From assembly GCA_037189845.1 (NCBI GenBank), contig JBBCIS010000008.1:186001-250000 (forward strand): DNA of 64,000 nt, written 5' to 3'. A program made the position numbers and the translations under genes. This document shows positions 33,262-41,404 of the stretch, piece after piece. The notes beneath the pieces were generated by a model. That model ran no database searches. It was not told where the DNA came from and saw nothing but the letters and a program-made list of their open reading frames with translations. The DNA comes from JAMLHH01 sp037189845. GTDB taxonomy: Bacteria > Bacteroidota > Bacteroidia > Chitinophagales > JADIYW01. How positions within the stretch are numbered: the stretch's first letter is position 1; every line of letters begins with the position of its first letter.

Positions 33262-34083
33262 TTAAAAACTGAAATTGGCAGATAGGTTAACGGACTGACG
33301 ATAGGATAGCAGATTGCGGGGCTGGCTGGTATGAACAAATTCCAATAGATATTCTGCTCCCAGACTCCATCTCTGGTTGAAATGATATTTATATCCAAGT
33401 TGGAAATCTATACTTTGCAGACGATTGAGTGTAACCATTTTTCCGTCTCCAATAAATGAAGCAAGGCTTTTGAATCCGGAATGTGAGCTGATATTTTCTA
33501 TGAATTCATCGTCATTGACCAGATACGGAGAACGTGCGTACCAGGCTGCTAATGGAACCTGAATAGAAGCAGATAATTTGTGCTTAGGAGTAATATCAAA
33601 ATTTTGCTTTACGAAAACTCCGATTCCCAATGCTGAGTAGTATCCGAAGCTGCTGATCCTGCCATATACATAATTCAGTGCCTGTATATCTGTAGAAAAA
33701 GCTCCGCCTATTATTGTAGAAGTTTTGGAAGTTTTTTTGATGTTTTTTCCGATCAGATAATCTATATCTATCATGGAGAAGCTGTGCGGATATGCTGTTT
33801 CATTTTTGCCATCCTTCATGAATTCATAGCTTTGAGTCAACACAGGATTAAATCCTCCATATCTGACGGCTACTCTGTGAAATAATTTTGCATGTCTTTC
33901 ATAGCTCAAACCGAAATTCATCCAGGAAACATCCTGATGTATAAAAGGGGAGAAGACGAGGTCTTGTCTGGCAATATAGCTCATTCCTGCCTGTAAGGTC
34001 AGCGTATTTTTGAGCGTGTCTGAGGCAAAGCACTCACCGGCGACTGAAAATATAATGATTGCGAGTAGAGACTTTTTTAGCAT
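33262..34083 (-). CDS. Outer-membrane beta-barrel protein, unknown function
   Basis: 273 aa with a signal peptide (MLKKSLLAIIIFSVAGECFAS) and alternating hydrophobic/polar strands ending in F (VNLSANFSF), the usual sign of an outer-membrane beta-barrel recognised by BAM. Candidate strands include MNFGLSYERHA, YYSALGIGVFVKQNFD and FQLGYKYHFNQRWSLGAEYLLEF. No specific family was recognised. It is the first gene of an operon with the S41 protease lipoprotein 3 bp downstream. An ATG two codons upstream (34089) is an equally possible start. Confidence 0.65.
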   Translation of the reverse strand: MLKKSLLAIIIFSVAGECFASDTLKNTLTLQAGMSYIARQDLVFSPFIHQDVSWMNFGLSYERHAKLFHRVAVRYGGFNPVLTQSYEFMKDGKNETAYPHSFSMIDIDYLIGKNIKKTSKTSTIIGGAFSTDIQALNYVYGRISSFGYYSALGIGVFVKQNFDITPKHKLSASIQVPLAAWYARSPYLVNDDEFIENISSHSGFKSLASFIGDGKMVTLNRLQSIDFQLGYKYHFNQRWSLGAEYLLEFVHTSQPRNLLSYRQSVNLSANFSF

Positions 34084-34425
34084 GTACATTTCTTTAACTT
34101 CTTCGAAACTGTAAAACCAGATATCACCAGCAGGGTGATTTCGGATTTTTTCAACAAGAGATTCCGAAGATAAAAGATGTTTTAGGTTACTTTATATATG
34201 TTGGATTTTTGTTAAGATTGATTAACAGTTGATGTTTTAAAAACTGGTTACGAGTTAAATCTCTAAGTTGATATTACTCTCGATTTTTGATTTAAACAGT
34301 TAATGAGCCATCTGCAATTCGCTCGTGGCGGTAAATATATTAGGAAAATGCTTACACATTGATTTGTTGTAAGTTTATTTTATATTCGAAAAGGTTACAA
34401 AGTAGATATTAGACACAAACTTAAA
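34084..34425. other. Intergenic, divergent promoter region, no gene
   Basis: About 340 bp of AT-rich DNA between divergent genes. ATCACC-AGCAG-GGTGAT (34123-34139) is a small perfect hairpin in the leader of the barrel gene. No TAnnTTTG box of good quality and no ORF worth calling were found. It marks the left edge of the AT-rich accessory segment. Confidence 0.5.
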
Positions 34426-35148
34426 ATGACAACAAGACAACAATTAGAATTAATCCTTTTAAACCAGTATAAATCTGAAGACGGAGAATTATATAAGGCT
34501 AAATTGTTAGACGGTATTACCGATGATGAAATCAACAAGCTTAAAAGTCAACTTCCAAACAACTTCTTGCCAAATGAAATAGAAGATCTATTACGATTTA
34601 GCAGAGGTTTTGAATTCGATGGACTCGAAGATATCCGTTTTGACACCTTCGGAAAGTTTGGCTTTGAAGAAATGTTCCCATACTCGATCCAACTTGCAGG
34701 AGATGGATTTGGTAATTTCTGGATTTTAGATATAGATTCTAAAGGAAACTGGAATTCTGTTTATTACGTGTGTCATGATCCGGCAGTAATTGTAAAACAC
34801 TCAGAAAACTTAGCTCAATTCATACAACACATTGATGAGTTTGGACAAAAAGGAGATCAATCTAATCTGGATATTATTCATGAAAAGATTGTTTTTGATA
34901 TTTGGGACGAAAAAGTCGGAATAATGGAAAAAAACGAAAAGGATTATGACTTTGAAATCGTTCAAATAAAATTACCTGAAATGTTTTTGATAGCAGATCT
35001 AACTGACCAACCAATAAAGACAGGTTTCCCTTGGGGAAAATCAGGACCGAATACAAAAATTATCAGACCAACTGACGCACCCATTTGGATTGTGGAGAAA
35101 AAAGTGAAGCAAGGTTTTCTATCCAGACTATTCAGTACAAGAAAATAA
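34426..35148 (+). CDS. SMI1/KNR4 family protein
   Basis: 240-aa soluble protein with an SMI1/KNR4 (SUKH) domain in roughly residues 20-140. The signature is LPNNFLPNEIEDLLRFSRGFEFDG, split here as LPNNFLPNEIEDLL and FSRGFEFDG, with AGDGFGNFWILDID and YYVCHDPAVIV later. SUKH proteins are commonly immunity proteins for contact-dependent toxins, or solitary modulators. No toxin gene adjoins it. The C-terminal half (150-240) is unassigned. It lies alone on the plus strand at the start of an AT-rich island, so a role as an orphan immunity gene is plausible but unproven. Confidence 0.8.
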   Translation: MTTRQQLELILLNQYKSEDGELYKAKLLDGITDDEINKLKSQLPNNFLPNEIEDLLRFSRGFEFDGLEDIRFDTFGKFGFEEMFPYSIQLAGDGFGNFWILDIDSKGNWNSVYYVCHDPAVIVKHSENLAQFIQHIDEFGQKGDQSNLDIIHEKIVFDIWDEKVGIMEKNEKDYDFEIVQIKLPEMFLIADLTDQPIKTGFPWGKSGPNTKIIRPTDAPIWIVEKKVKQGFLSRLFSTRK

Positions 35149-35277
35149 AAAACACTGAATAGATCATCAGACAATAACAACATGTTAATCCATAATCCAG
35201 CATGATACCAGCAGTTTCATGAACTATCAATCACTTCTACCCGTCTTACATACTCATCTTTCCATCCGAAAATAGTA

Positions 35278-35988
35278 TCAATTAGAATTCTGCTGCAGCT
35301 TCTTTTTGTCCAGTTTGTGTTTCATTTGTTGTCTAAAGAAGTATTGCTGTGGTAAAAAGAGTAACAGCAAGAAAAAATTTCTTGAATAAACTCCATTGGC
35401 TATTGCAACAATAATCAGCAAACCTCCCAGAACCAACACAATAGTAGTGATCCAGTAGAATATTTTGATGTAGCTCTTTTCTGCAAGAACATCCCAACTA
35501 TCAATTATTTTTATCTTGCGTTTTTTTGCAATTATTGCCAAACGACCAATCAATGCTGATACACCCTTAGGTTTTATCTTGCTTGTGTTAATTGCAATGG
35601 TCCTGTCACTCGTAATTATCTTACGCAAAAACTGTCCATTGTCTATCACCAAGGTTTCAATGTCATCATACCTAACCGGTTCTATTTCTCTGTAGTTGAA
35701 AATCAGTTTTCTTGTCCACTGAAATTGCAATTCATCTTTTGTGGCAATAACTGTCAAGTGTCCAATCAGAAAGTAATAGAACAGAAAGAGAAAAGCTACA
35801 AAGAATAATATGAACCATATATAACTTCCAAGTTCTACCGCCAGAATTATCGGACCCAATATTCCCGGCAACGCTAAGAAAATTCCTAAATGAGCCCTGT
35901 TCTCACTGATAATTGTCAGGTTATATTCTTCATTGTCGTTTTTTAAAATATCCTTCGGGTTTTGCTGTAAAGAAATATAAACCTTCAA
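35278..35988 (-). CDS. Membrane protein with PH-like cytosolic segment
   Basis: 236 aa. Two hydrophobic hairpins flank a middle soluble part: helices at about 34-50 and 53-75, then TVIATKDELQFQWTRKLIFNYREIEPVRYDDIETLVID, given here in part as IATKDELQFQWTRK, which resembles the bacterial PH (YdbT/YdbS-like) fold. Another pair of helices is at about 172-210, with a basic C-terminal tail (QQMKHKLDKKKLQQ). Function unknown. The start is TTG, since the frame is closed just upstream and no ATG precedes the first helix. It is separated from neighbours by spacers on both sides. Confidence 0.6.
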   Translation of the reverse strand: MKVYISLQQNPKDILKNDNEEYNLTIISENRAHLGIFLALPGILGPIILAVELGSYIWFILFFVAFLFLFYYFLIGHLTVIATKDELQFQWTRKLIFNYREIEPVRYDDIETLVIDNGQFLRKIITSDRTIAINTSKIKPKGVSALIGRLAIIAKKRKIKIIDSWDVLAEKSYIKIFYWITTIVLVLGGLLIIVAIANGVYSRNFFLLLLFLPQQYFFRQQMKHKLDKKKLQQNSN

Positions 35989-36059
35989 GCTTGCACATCA
36001 GTTTGCCTGATATAAAACCCTCATTAGCTCTCGTACTTCTTAAAATCTTTCGTTACATC

Positions 36060-37067
36060 TCATTGAGCTATCAAATAATTTCTTTTCGTATTGTACATGA
36101 GCCAATACCCTCTTTTGTTAGCATCTGACAGGAATGAAGAAGTAAGCAATCTTTCTACCAATGGATGCTTTTCTAAAAATGGATTTAATAGTTTTTCAAT
36201 CCGGCTTTCTACCACCCCAATTCGATTTGCCAATTCTATGAAATCTTTTTTTGAAGGATGTCCGTTTTTCTTGTACTGTTCACTTTTATAATCGTCTGCA
36301 AAGAGTCCTTTATCCAAGGCAAAATCTGTATCATCTACATGCAGTTTAGTATTTATTAAATCATAGGCAGGACTTAAAAGATAATCTCCACTGGATGATT
36401 CGAGCAAGGAAAAGTTTTTTAAATGAGCATCTCCGTTTGAAAACAGGAAATTGAAGACAACTAAAGAAAAATACTTTTCTATTTCTATCCGCCATGCCGG
36501 CACAAACTGTTGTATTAACAAACCAGCTTCTTCATAACTATACTCATATTTGAAATTAGGCCCTGAATTGTCTTTTGTTTTTCCTGCAAGTGTCGCGAAG
36601 TCTTCTTTACCCCATTTGCTTCCGTCTTTTTTTACATCAAATCGTTTGGTGATATACGCCGGGTAACCATTCTTAAAGAAAATCATAGCGTTTTCTGCTG
36701 TGTTCAAACTATACACCTGTCTGGCTATTTGCATCGTCAAATGTTCATTGGCCGGAACCTGGTCAACTTTTTTTAAATCCCGAGGTATTGGTTTGAGTAT
36801 ATATGTTCCTTGTTCACCTTCTTTTGTTAGTCGCAATACATTTTTGTCTAAAAGAAAACTCAGCTTTTCCTGCACACCCGAGATGGAAATACGCTTACGG
36901 TTTTCCATGAACTGCACTGCAACTTCTTCACTTAGTTGCGGTTGCTCGTATGGCAAAACATGGTTCACTTTTTTACCATTAAACACATTCCGCAAACAAC
37001 CGGGACTATAAGTTGAAAAACCTTCAGCCAATGTTCCCGGACAACATTTTAATTCAGATAAGTTCAT
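36060..37067 (-). CDS. hipT: HipT-like Ser/Thr kinase toxin
   Basis: 335-aa HipA-family kinase lacking the N-subdomain-1, which is encoded separately just upstream: the HipT arrangement. The Gly-rich loop carries the RISISGVQEKLS motif with the twin serines Ser61 and Ser63, the autophosphorylation (SIS) site of HipT. Catalytic residues are Asp213 and Asn218 in NGDAHLKN and Asp236 in YDLINT. Known HipA/HipT kinases inhibit translation by phosphorylating aminoacyl-tRNA synthetases (GltX for HipA, TrpS for HipT). The ATG overlaps the hipS stop (ATGA). All key residues are present, so it is probably active. Confidence 0.88.
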   Translation of the reverse strand: MNLSELKCCPGTLAEGFSTYSPGCLRNVFNGKKVNHVLPYEQPQLSEEVAVQFMENRKRISISGVQEKLSFLLDKNVLRLTKEGEQGTYILKPIPRDLKKVDQVPANEHLTMQIARQVYSLNTAENAMIFFKNGYPAYITKRFDVKKDGSKWGKEDFATLAGKTKDNSGPNFKYEYSYEEAGLLIQQFVPAWRIEIEKYFSLVVFNFLFSNGDAHLKNFSLLESSSGDYLLSPAYDLINTKLHVDDTDFALDKGLFADDYKSEQYKKNGHPSKKDFIELANRIGVVESRIEKLLNPFLEKHPLVERLLTSSFLSDANKRGYWLMYNTKRNYLIAQ

Positions 37068-37393
37068 TGTGATATAATTGGTTTTACAGTTACTGCTCCT
37101 ATCGTATCATATTGTGCAGTGGCTGCCAATAAGCCAAAATTATCTTCTTCATCTATTCTCAATTGTGTGCACTGCAATTTTCTGTTCACTCCTTCACTTA
37201 GCATATTGAAGAAAAACGGAAATAAAAAACTACTCTTATATTCCTGCTTTGTTTTTGGCAATGTCAAACTGATTGGCTGCATACCGGAATCATAAAAATA
37301 ATTGTCATCATATCTGAAAACATAATGCTGACGATTCTCCTCGGTCAGTATACCTGCGAAAATTCCATTCCTATATATTTCCATTGCTCTCAT
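37064..37393 (-). CDS. hipS: HipS-like protein (HipA N-subdomain 1)
   Basis: 109-aa free-standing homologue of the HipA N-terminal subdomain: MEIYRNGIFAGILTEE, YVFRYDDNYFYDSG, QPISLTLPKTKQEY, FFFNMLSEGVNRKLQC and DNFGLLAATAQYDTIGAVTV. In E. coli O127 HipBST the separate HipS is the antitoxin that holds the HipT kinase inactive, so that role is expected here. It lies 4 bp after hipB and its stop overlaps the hipT start by four bases (ATGA). Start ATG at 37393; the nearby ATG at 37384 is equally possible. Confidence 0.85.
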   Translation of the reverse strand: MRAMEIYRNGIFAGILTEENRQHYVFRYDDNYFYDSGMQPISLTLPKTKQEYKSSFLFPFFFNMLSEGVNRKLQCTQLRIDEEDNFGLLAATAQYDTIGAVTVKPIISQ

Positions 37394-37397
37394 TTAC

Positions 37398-37607
37398 TCA
37401 ATGTTTCTTTTTCACTTCAAGGATTAGTTCCATTCCCAATACTTCCGCTAATTTGTTGAGCACATCCAACGAAGGATTGCTTTGTCCCCGTTCTAATTTA
37501 TACAGGGTGTTAGTGCTGATATTTGCCAGTTCTGCCAGATGAGGCTGGGTGATACTTAACTCCTTTCGTCTGTTTTTTATGGTTTCCCCGAGAACTTCAA
37601 CTAACAT
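37398..37607 (-). CDS. hipB: HipB-like HTH repressor
   Basis: 69-aa Xre/HipB DNA-binding protein with a single HTH_3: IKNRRKELSITQPHLAELANIS (recognition helix around ISTNTLYKLERGQSNPS) and the tail LAEVLGMELILEVKKKH. First gene of hipBST. Its ATG is embedded in CATTATACTGTGAT (37605-37618), part of a family of similar palindromes upstream, which are probably its own operators. It should autoregulate the operon and contribute to toxin control. Confidence 0.88.
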   Translation of the reverse strand: MLVEVLGETIKNRRKELSITQPHLAELANISTNTLYKLERGQSNPSLDVLNKLAEVLGMELILEVKKKH

Positions 37608-37762
37608 TATACTGTGATTTTATTATTAAAAGTAGGACTTACCTTTCAATTAATCAAGACAAATCACACTATAATGTGTTTTACACATTAACAGACTCTA
37701 AGACTGTGATTGAAACAGGAAAAATCGCATTATAATGTGATTTTCAAATCACATTGTCTTGA
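37605..37762 (-). promoter_or_regulatory. Operator/promoter array of hipBST
   Basis: Repeated palindromes around TATAAT: ATCACACTATAATGTGTT (37663-37680) and ATCGCATTATAATGTGAT (37724-37741, one mismatched pair). A half-copy, CATTATACTGTGAT, overlaps the hipB start. TGTGATTT-TC-AAATCACA (37736-37753) is a perfect palindrome. The array is bracketed by TCAAGACAA (37654-37662) and TTGTCTTGA (37754-37762). TGTGAT half-sites also appear at 37704. Such clusters fit cooperative HipB binding, the TATAAT cores doubling as -10-like sequence. Confidence 0.65.
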
Positions 37763-37891
37763 CAAATCGTTGAGCTTGGCTTTTTCAATAGCATTTCCGA
37801 CCAACGTCAGGCTTTGAAAACAGTGAAAAGGGTAAAAACACTCGTCGTTAATACCATTTAGCAGTTCGTGCTTCTTACCAGCTGTGATTTT

Positions 37892-38374
37892 TTATTTTGT
37901 TTCAAGAGATTTGTCAATTACCCAGGGAATGTAAGTCATAAACTCTACCTGAACTAAATCTGTCTTGTCGGCAAAATGAGCTAAGTCATTACCGCTCACA
38001 AAACCAATAGAAAACATGTCTGATATCACTGTCAAATCAAAAGTGTATCCACCCGAAGGAAAGGGAACTCGATAATTTTTCCCTGTGATAACACGTCCTT
38101 TGAAATGAAACCAACCTCCAATATGATGTAATCCATTCGGAAGTGTCTCAAAAGAAGTAATTTCTACTTCTTTCTTGTAATCAATTCCTAACTCGTCAAA
38201 TAGATTTTTAATTTCGTCAGAGAAAACGTTGTCACGATAAGCAACATAGTTTTTACAATCGTGGCAAACACAACTGTCAGCACCACTAACTGGAACATTT
38301 TCATAGGTCTTCCATGTCAACTCACGGTCAACTTCAAACTCCCAATCTCTATATTTTACTATCGTAATTGCCAT
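37892..38374 (-). CDS. Uncharacterised 160-aa protein with a CxCxxC motif
   Basis: A soluble 160-aa protein. Visible features are DSCVCHDCKNYVAYRDNV (Cys at about 34, 36 and 39), a possible metal-binding knuckle, then LGIDYKKEVEITSFE and a beta-rich second half (HIGGWFHFKGRVITGK, FPSGGYTFDLTVISD). Small proteins of this kind occur in accessory regions and immunity-type arrays of Bacteroidota, but I cannot name a family. It follows the HEAT-repeat gene after a 318-bp spacer and precedes hipBST, all minus strand. Function unknown. Confidence 0.65.
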   Translation of the reverse strand: MAITIVKYRDWEFEVDRELTWKTYENVPVSGADSCVCHDCKNYVAYRDNVFSDEIKNLFDELGIDYKKEVEITSFETLPNGLHHIGGWFHFKGRVITGKNYRVPFPSGGYTFDLTVISDMFSIGFVSGNDLAHFADKTDLVQVEFMTYIPWVIDKSLETK

Positions 38375-38692
38375 TATTTTTGTCAGTAAATTGTTTTCAC
38401 TGTCGTCATTCGTCTACCAACGTTTTATGTTGATTGAAAAATTACATAAAGGAAAGTCATAAGTTTTTGTGCTTTTATGCGGCTTTTTCTTTACTAGCCA
38501 ATAAATGTAAAATATCAAATACAGAATCAATACTATTATCATTGGAGTATAGTTTTAGTTTGGAGCTAATCGCAGTCAGCAACTTGAAAGTTATATCAAC
38601 CCCCAAAAGCCTCCTAAAATATCTGAAGAATCAGGTTTTTCAATTTTGGTAGTTGTGCAACGGTTACTCTTGTTGATAGCCGACTTTTTTAG
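38375..38692. other. Intergenic spacer with inverted repeat, no credible gene
   Basis: 318 bp, AT-rich. CTACCAA (38414-38420) and TTGGTAG (38646-38652) could pair across the spacer, and AACGGTT (38659-38665) recurs in the spacer at 40244-40428. A 72-codon open frame on the plus strand (38434-38652) has no recognisable content and is taken as chance. The arrangement resembles cassette-like spacers but lacks defined attC core sites. Confidence 0.4.
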
Positions 38693-40243
38693 TTATCGTA
38701 AATAAAAGTCAAGTCCTGTCAATGGATTTTGGTTAAAATATTTCTTTTCTTCGTGTACTTCAAAAGCAAATCTAAATATTTGATTTGCTCTTTCAAGTTC
38801 TCCTTGTTTGGGTTGTGTAAAATAGCTAGACGCCTTATTTCTCCACTGCTGTAAATAATCCCAACTTAACTGTCTTATATTTTCATTCTCATCTATTGTT
38901 CCAATCATAATATCTGCAATAGTTGTCCATTTTCCAACTTTGGTAAATAGTTTGAGCATTGATTTTTTCAAGTCATAGTTTCCGCTTGTATAAATTTCTC
39001 TTGCTTTTTGCAAAACTTCTGTTGTCGCTGTATTTGAAAAATATTCAATTATTACATTTCGTATTCCGATGTATTTGCTGTCCAAATTCTGTAAAGCAAA
39101 ATCGTAAGCTTCGCTATTGTCTAATTGTTTAAGTGCTAAAAATGCTGTCTTTCTTATTTTCACTTTTGGGTCTTGCAAAAAAGGAAAAAGGGTTTCAATA
39201 AACTGCTTCCCATTTGTTTCTGCAAGTCCACTTAAAGAACCAATTATATTTTTCTTATTTAATAAATTGTCATTATAAATTTTTGCAAAGTCAGAAATAT
39301 TATTTTTCAATTCATAACGAGCAAAATCACGAATAGAGGCTGAGTTGTCTGAAAGAAATGGAAACACTAAGTCTGAAAAATTTTCTTTGTTTTTTAAACT
39401 ATAAAGTGTCTGCATCCTAATTCTTGCAGATTTGTCAACTAAAAGATTATTGATTTCGGATTGTGTGAATTTGTCGAAATGAGATAAGGCAAAATTCCGA
39501 ACTAAAAAATGCTTGTCGCTTAAAAGTGTTTTTAAATCTTCAAGTTTAATCTCGTCTGAATTTACAATTTGTTTTGCAAGTACAATTCTTGTTCTGTCAG
39601 TAAATGTTTTGAAGTTTTCAATTACAAAGTTTTTGTTCTTTACAACTACAAAGTTCATAATGTCAGAATGAACCGAACTCAAATCAGTTCTTTCAACTTT
39701 CTGTAACCATTCAAAAATTGTAAGGTTGTTAACAAGTGCATTGATAAACTCTGGTTTTTTGAAATTTTCAATGCTTTTTAAAGCTGTTTGTCTAACGGCT
39801 TGAACCCAATCAGCCAATCTGTAAACGATGAATGGAATTGCTTTTTCATTGTTTGTCTCGGAAAGTCTTTTAACGGCCTTTTCTCTTACATAACCACTAC
39901 TATTAAGTGTAGAAATAGAGTAGAGTGTTAAGCATTCATGTTGTGAGAAATTTTGGCTGTAAAAATCAATGTCTGATTTGGAAATGTCACAATGTTTTAA
40001 TATATCGTAAAAACCTTTTTTAGTTTCTATTTTTTTGAATAATTGAGTTATTACTTTACAAGTTGTTTGTTGAATTTTTTCGTTATTGTCTTTGAGAAAA
40101 GGAATTAAGTTTGGGATTGAACTAGGATAACCAAATTCTAAAATTTTTGTCAACGCATGAAGTCGTTCTTCAACGTTATTTTTTGGGAAAAGCCAACCTT
40201 GTTTTTCCTGTTCTAAAATTTGTAAATAATTCCAAAGTTCCAT
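38693..40243 (-). CDS. HEAT-repeat protein
   Basis: 516-aa soluble alpha-solenoid. Repeats of about 30 residues run through most of the chain, e.g. FGYPSSIPNLIPFLKDNNEKIQ (shown in part: IPNLIPFLKDNN), VREKAVKRLSETNNEKAIPFI, VRQTALKSIENFKKPEF, IRMQTLYSLKNKENFSDLVFPFL and VKIRKTAFLALKQLDN. The N-terminus WNYLQILEQEKQGWLFPKNN is distinct. There is no catalytic domain, so it is probably a protein- or nucleic-acid-binding scaffold. Alkylpurine glycosylase (AlkD-like) HEAT enzymes are shorter and have a catalytic Asp/Trp set not evident here. Very AT-rich; likely transferred. Confidence 0.78.
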   Translation of the reverse strand: MELWNYLQILEQEKQGWLFPKNNVEERLHALTKILEFGYPSSIPNLIPFLKDNNEKIQQTTCKVITQLFKKIETKKGFYDILKHCDISKSDIDFYSQNFSQHECLTLYSISTLNSSGYVREKAVKRLSETNNEKAIPFIVYRLADWVQAVRQTALKSIENFKKPEFINALVNNLTIFEWLQKVERTDLSSVHSDIMNFVVVKNKNFVIENFKTFTDRTRIVLAKQIVNSDEIKLEDLKTLLSDKHFLVRNFALSHFDKFTQSEINNLLVDKSARIRMQTLYSLKNKENFSDLVFPFLSDNSASIRDFARYELKNNISDFAKIYNDNLLNKKNIIGSLSGLAETNGKQFIETLFPFLQDPKVKIRKTAFLALKQLDNSEAYDFALQNLDSKYIGIRNVIIEYFSNTATTEVLQKAREIYTSGNYDLKKSMLKLFTKVGKWTTIADIMIGTIDENENIRQLSWDYLQQWRNKASSYFTQPKQGELERANQIFRFAFEVHEEKKYFNQNPLTGLDFYLR

Positions 40244-40260
40244 TTTGTAAATTCTGTCTT

Positions 40261-40420
40261 ACGGTTGTAGTTTGTTAGCCTTGCCCGTAACGGTTGGGAG
40301 CTACAAGAAGTTGGCGATTTCGAAGCACTAAACTGTCTGCCAACACAAAACTTGATACAAAGTACGAAACTTCATTTAAGCACTGTACACGTTTTTTGGC
40401 AAAATGGCTGTTATACACAG
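40261..40420. repeat. Structured intergenic element, attC-like in outline
   Basis: Between two minus-strand island genes. TAACGGTTGGG (40288-40298) opens and GGCTGTTATAC (40406-40416) closes the element. GTTGGC/GCCAAC (40310-40315, 40339-40344) can form a stem, and AAGCACT is repeated (40323-40329, 40378-40384). The TAAC...GTTA ends recall integron attC sites, and the sequence style matches spacers I have seen between small hypothetical genes in Bacteroidota. No integrase gene is in the window. Nature uncertain. Confidence 0.4.
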
Positions 40421-40428
40421 TTTTTTCT

Positions 40429-41007
40429 TTAGAATGGAAGGTCAAGTGTTTCATTTTCAATATTTAATAATTCAACTATTTCGCCATTTGATTTAATACT
40501 CAATACTAAAGTTCTTTCATTATTGACGTTAAATGTGAAATTGTAAATATTAAAAGGCTTAGAAGTAAAACAATCTGGATTTCTTTGAGTAAACCAACCT
40601 GAAAAGTCCATTAAATAAGTTATGTGGGTGTCAATGAGTGAAATGATTTTCAAGTCATATTTTTCTGACATATACGTTATGGCAATGATTTTAGCTCCTT
40701 CTTCGTCAACATAAATTCTATCACTTTTTTGAAAAAGTTTATAAAGTCTTTTTCCTATTTTAATCCAACCATCAATTCCTTTCTCTAGCTTATCTCCAAC
40801 AGAAATAACATAAGTTATTGAGCTTAAAACTGCTAATAATAAAATCCAATCAGCACTTTTTCCAAAATTTGTTTCTGATATTTTTACTTCAACATCAATA
40901 TCTTTGAGTTCATCTATGATTTCCTTAAGTTCAATTGACTCTATCTCTGAAAGTTCATAATTCATTAAATCTTCTGAAAGACCATTTGGAATAAAAACTA
41001 TTTTCAT
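40429..41007 (-). CDS. Uncharacterised protein, possible membrane-associated
   Basis: 192-aa protein with no family recognised. The N-terminal 60 residues (MKIVFIPNGLSEDLMNYELS, LKEIIDELKDIDVEV) are acidic and helical. A hydrophobic stretch, WILLLAVLSSITYVISVG (about 54-71), may be a membrane segment, followed by KLEKGIDGWIKIGKRLYKLFQKSD. The last third is beta-rich (FNIYNFTFNVNNERTLVLSIK). The layout recalls effector-associated small membrane proteins but gives no function. It is the first minus-strand gene of the accessory island, next to the repeat cluster at 41054-41190. Confidence 0.6.
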   Translation of the reverse strand: MKIVFIPNGLSEDLMNYELSEIESIELKEIIDELKDIDVEVKISETNFGKSADWILLLAVLSSITYVISVGDKLEKGIDGWIKIGKRLYKLFQKSDRIYVDEEGAKIIAITYMSEKYDLKIISLIDTHITYLMDFSGWFTQRNPDCFTSKPFNIYNFTFNVNNERTLVLSIKSNGEIVELLNIENETLDLPF

Positions 41008-41071
41008 ATCAATTACTTTTCGATTCGTTCATACTTTGAAATTTAAACAAGTTACGGAATATTGAGGGCAT

Positions 41072-41085
41072 TTCGGCTTCGCTCA
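41072..41085 (-). repeat. TGAGCGAAG-type dispersed repeat, copy 2
   Basis: On the minus strand it reads TGAGCGAAGCCGAA, differing by one base from 685-698 (TGAGCGAAGTCGAA). At both sites a GAGGGATAGAACG element lies about 65-100 bp to the right on the plus strand. Confidence 0.55.
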
Positions 41086-41150
41086 ATGGCCACCATCTCA
41101 ATGACCGCTACTGGTTCTACTCCAACCTCCAGCGAGCAGCTCCGCTGCAC

Positions 41151-41188
41151 GAGGGATAGAACGAAGAGCTTTGAAAGCCCGGTCCGCT
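41151..41188 (+). repeat. GAGGGATAGAACG-family intergenic element, copy 2
   Basis: Begins GAGGGATAGAACG (41151-41163) and ends GAAAGCCCG (41173-41181) then TCCGC, as in copy 1 at 790-850. The middle is shorter. A GCAGC-TCC-GCTGC hairpin immediately precedes it. Confidence 0.6.
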
Positions 41189-41353
41189 TCACTACAACAA
41201 TTTTGAGTGACATTTCGTCTTCCCTCGATGTTCAACTCGGTCATATATGTCCAACCGGCGGACGTGCCCAAAAATAAAAAAACCTCTGATACTGTTCGCA
41301 CATTTAATATAGTCCAATCTTCATTGTACTATTTGACTGTAGCGTCGGCATTT

Positions 41354-41404
41354 ACCATTGTAATATTTCAAAATAGTTTGGACTACTTTGAAATAACAAT
41401 TGGT
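41354..41404. repeat. Long palindromic intergenic repeat, copy 2
   Basis: ACCATTG (41354) to CAATTGGT (ends 41404) folds into a long imperfect hairpin around AGTTTGGACT. The inner arm TTTCAAAATAGTTTGGACTA is identical to that of copy 1 (27482-27535). It lies about 60 bp beyond the cusA stop codon, again at a gene 3' end. Confidence 0.6.

Noticed and set aside
38434..38652. 72-codon plus-strand frame in the island spacer
   Set aside because: No similarity, lies between two opposite genes and over an inverted repeat; likely chance in AT-rich DNA.
40261..40420. True integron array with integrase
   Set aside because: No integrase gene and no exact attC core pair; kept only as an attC-like resemblance.
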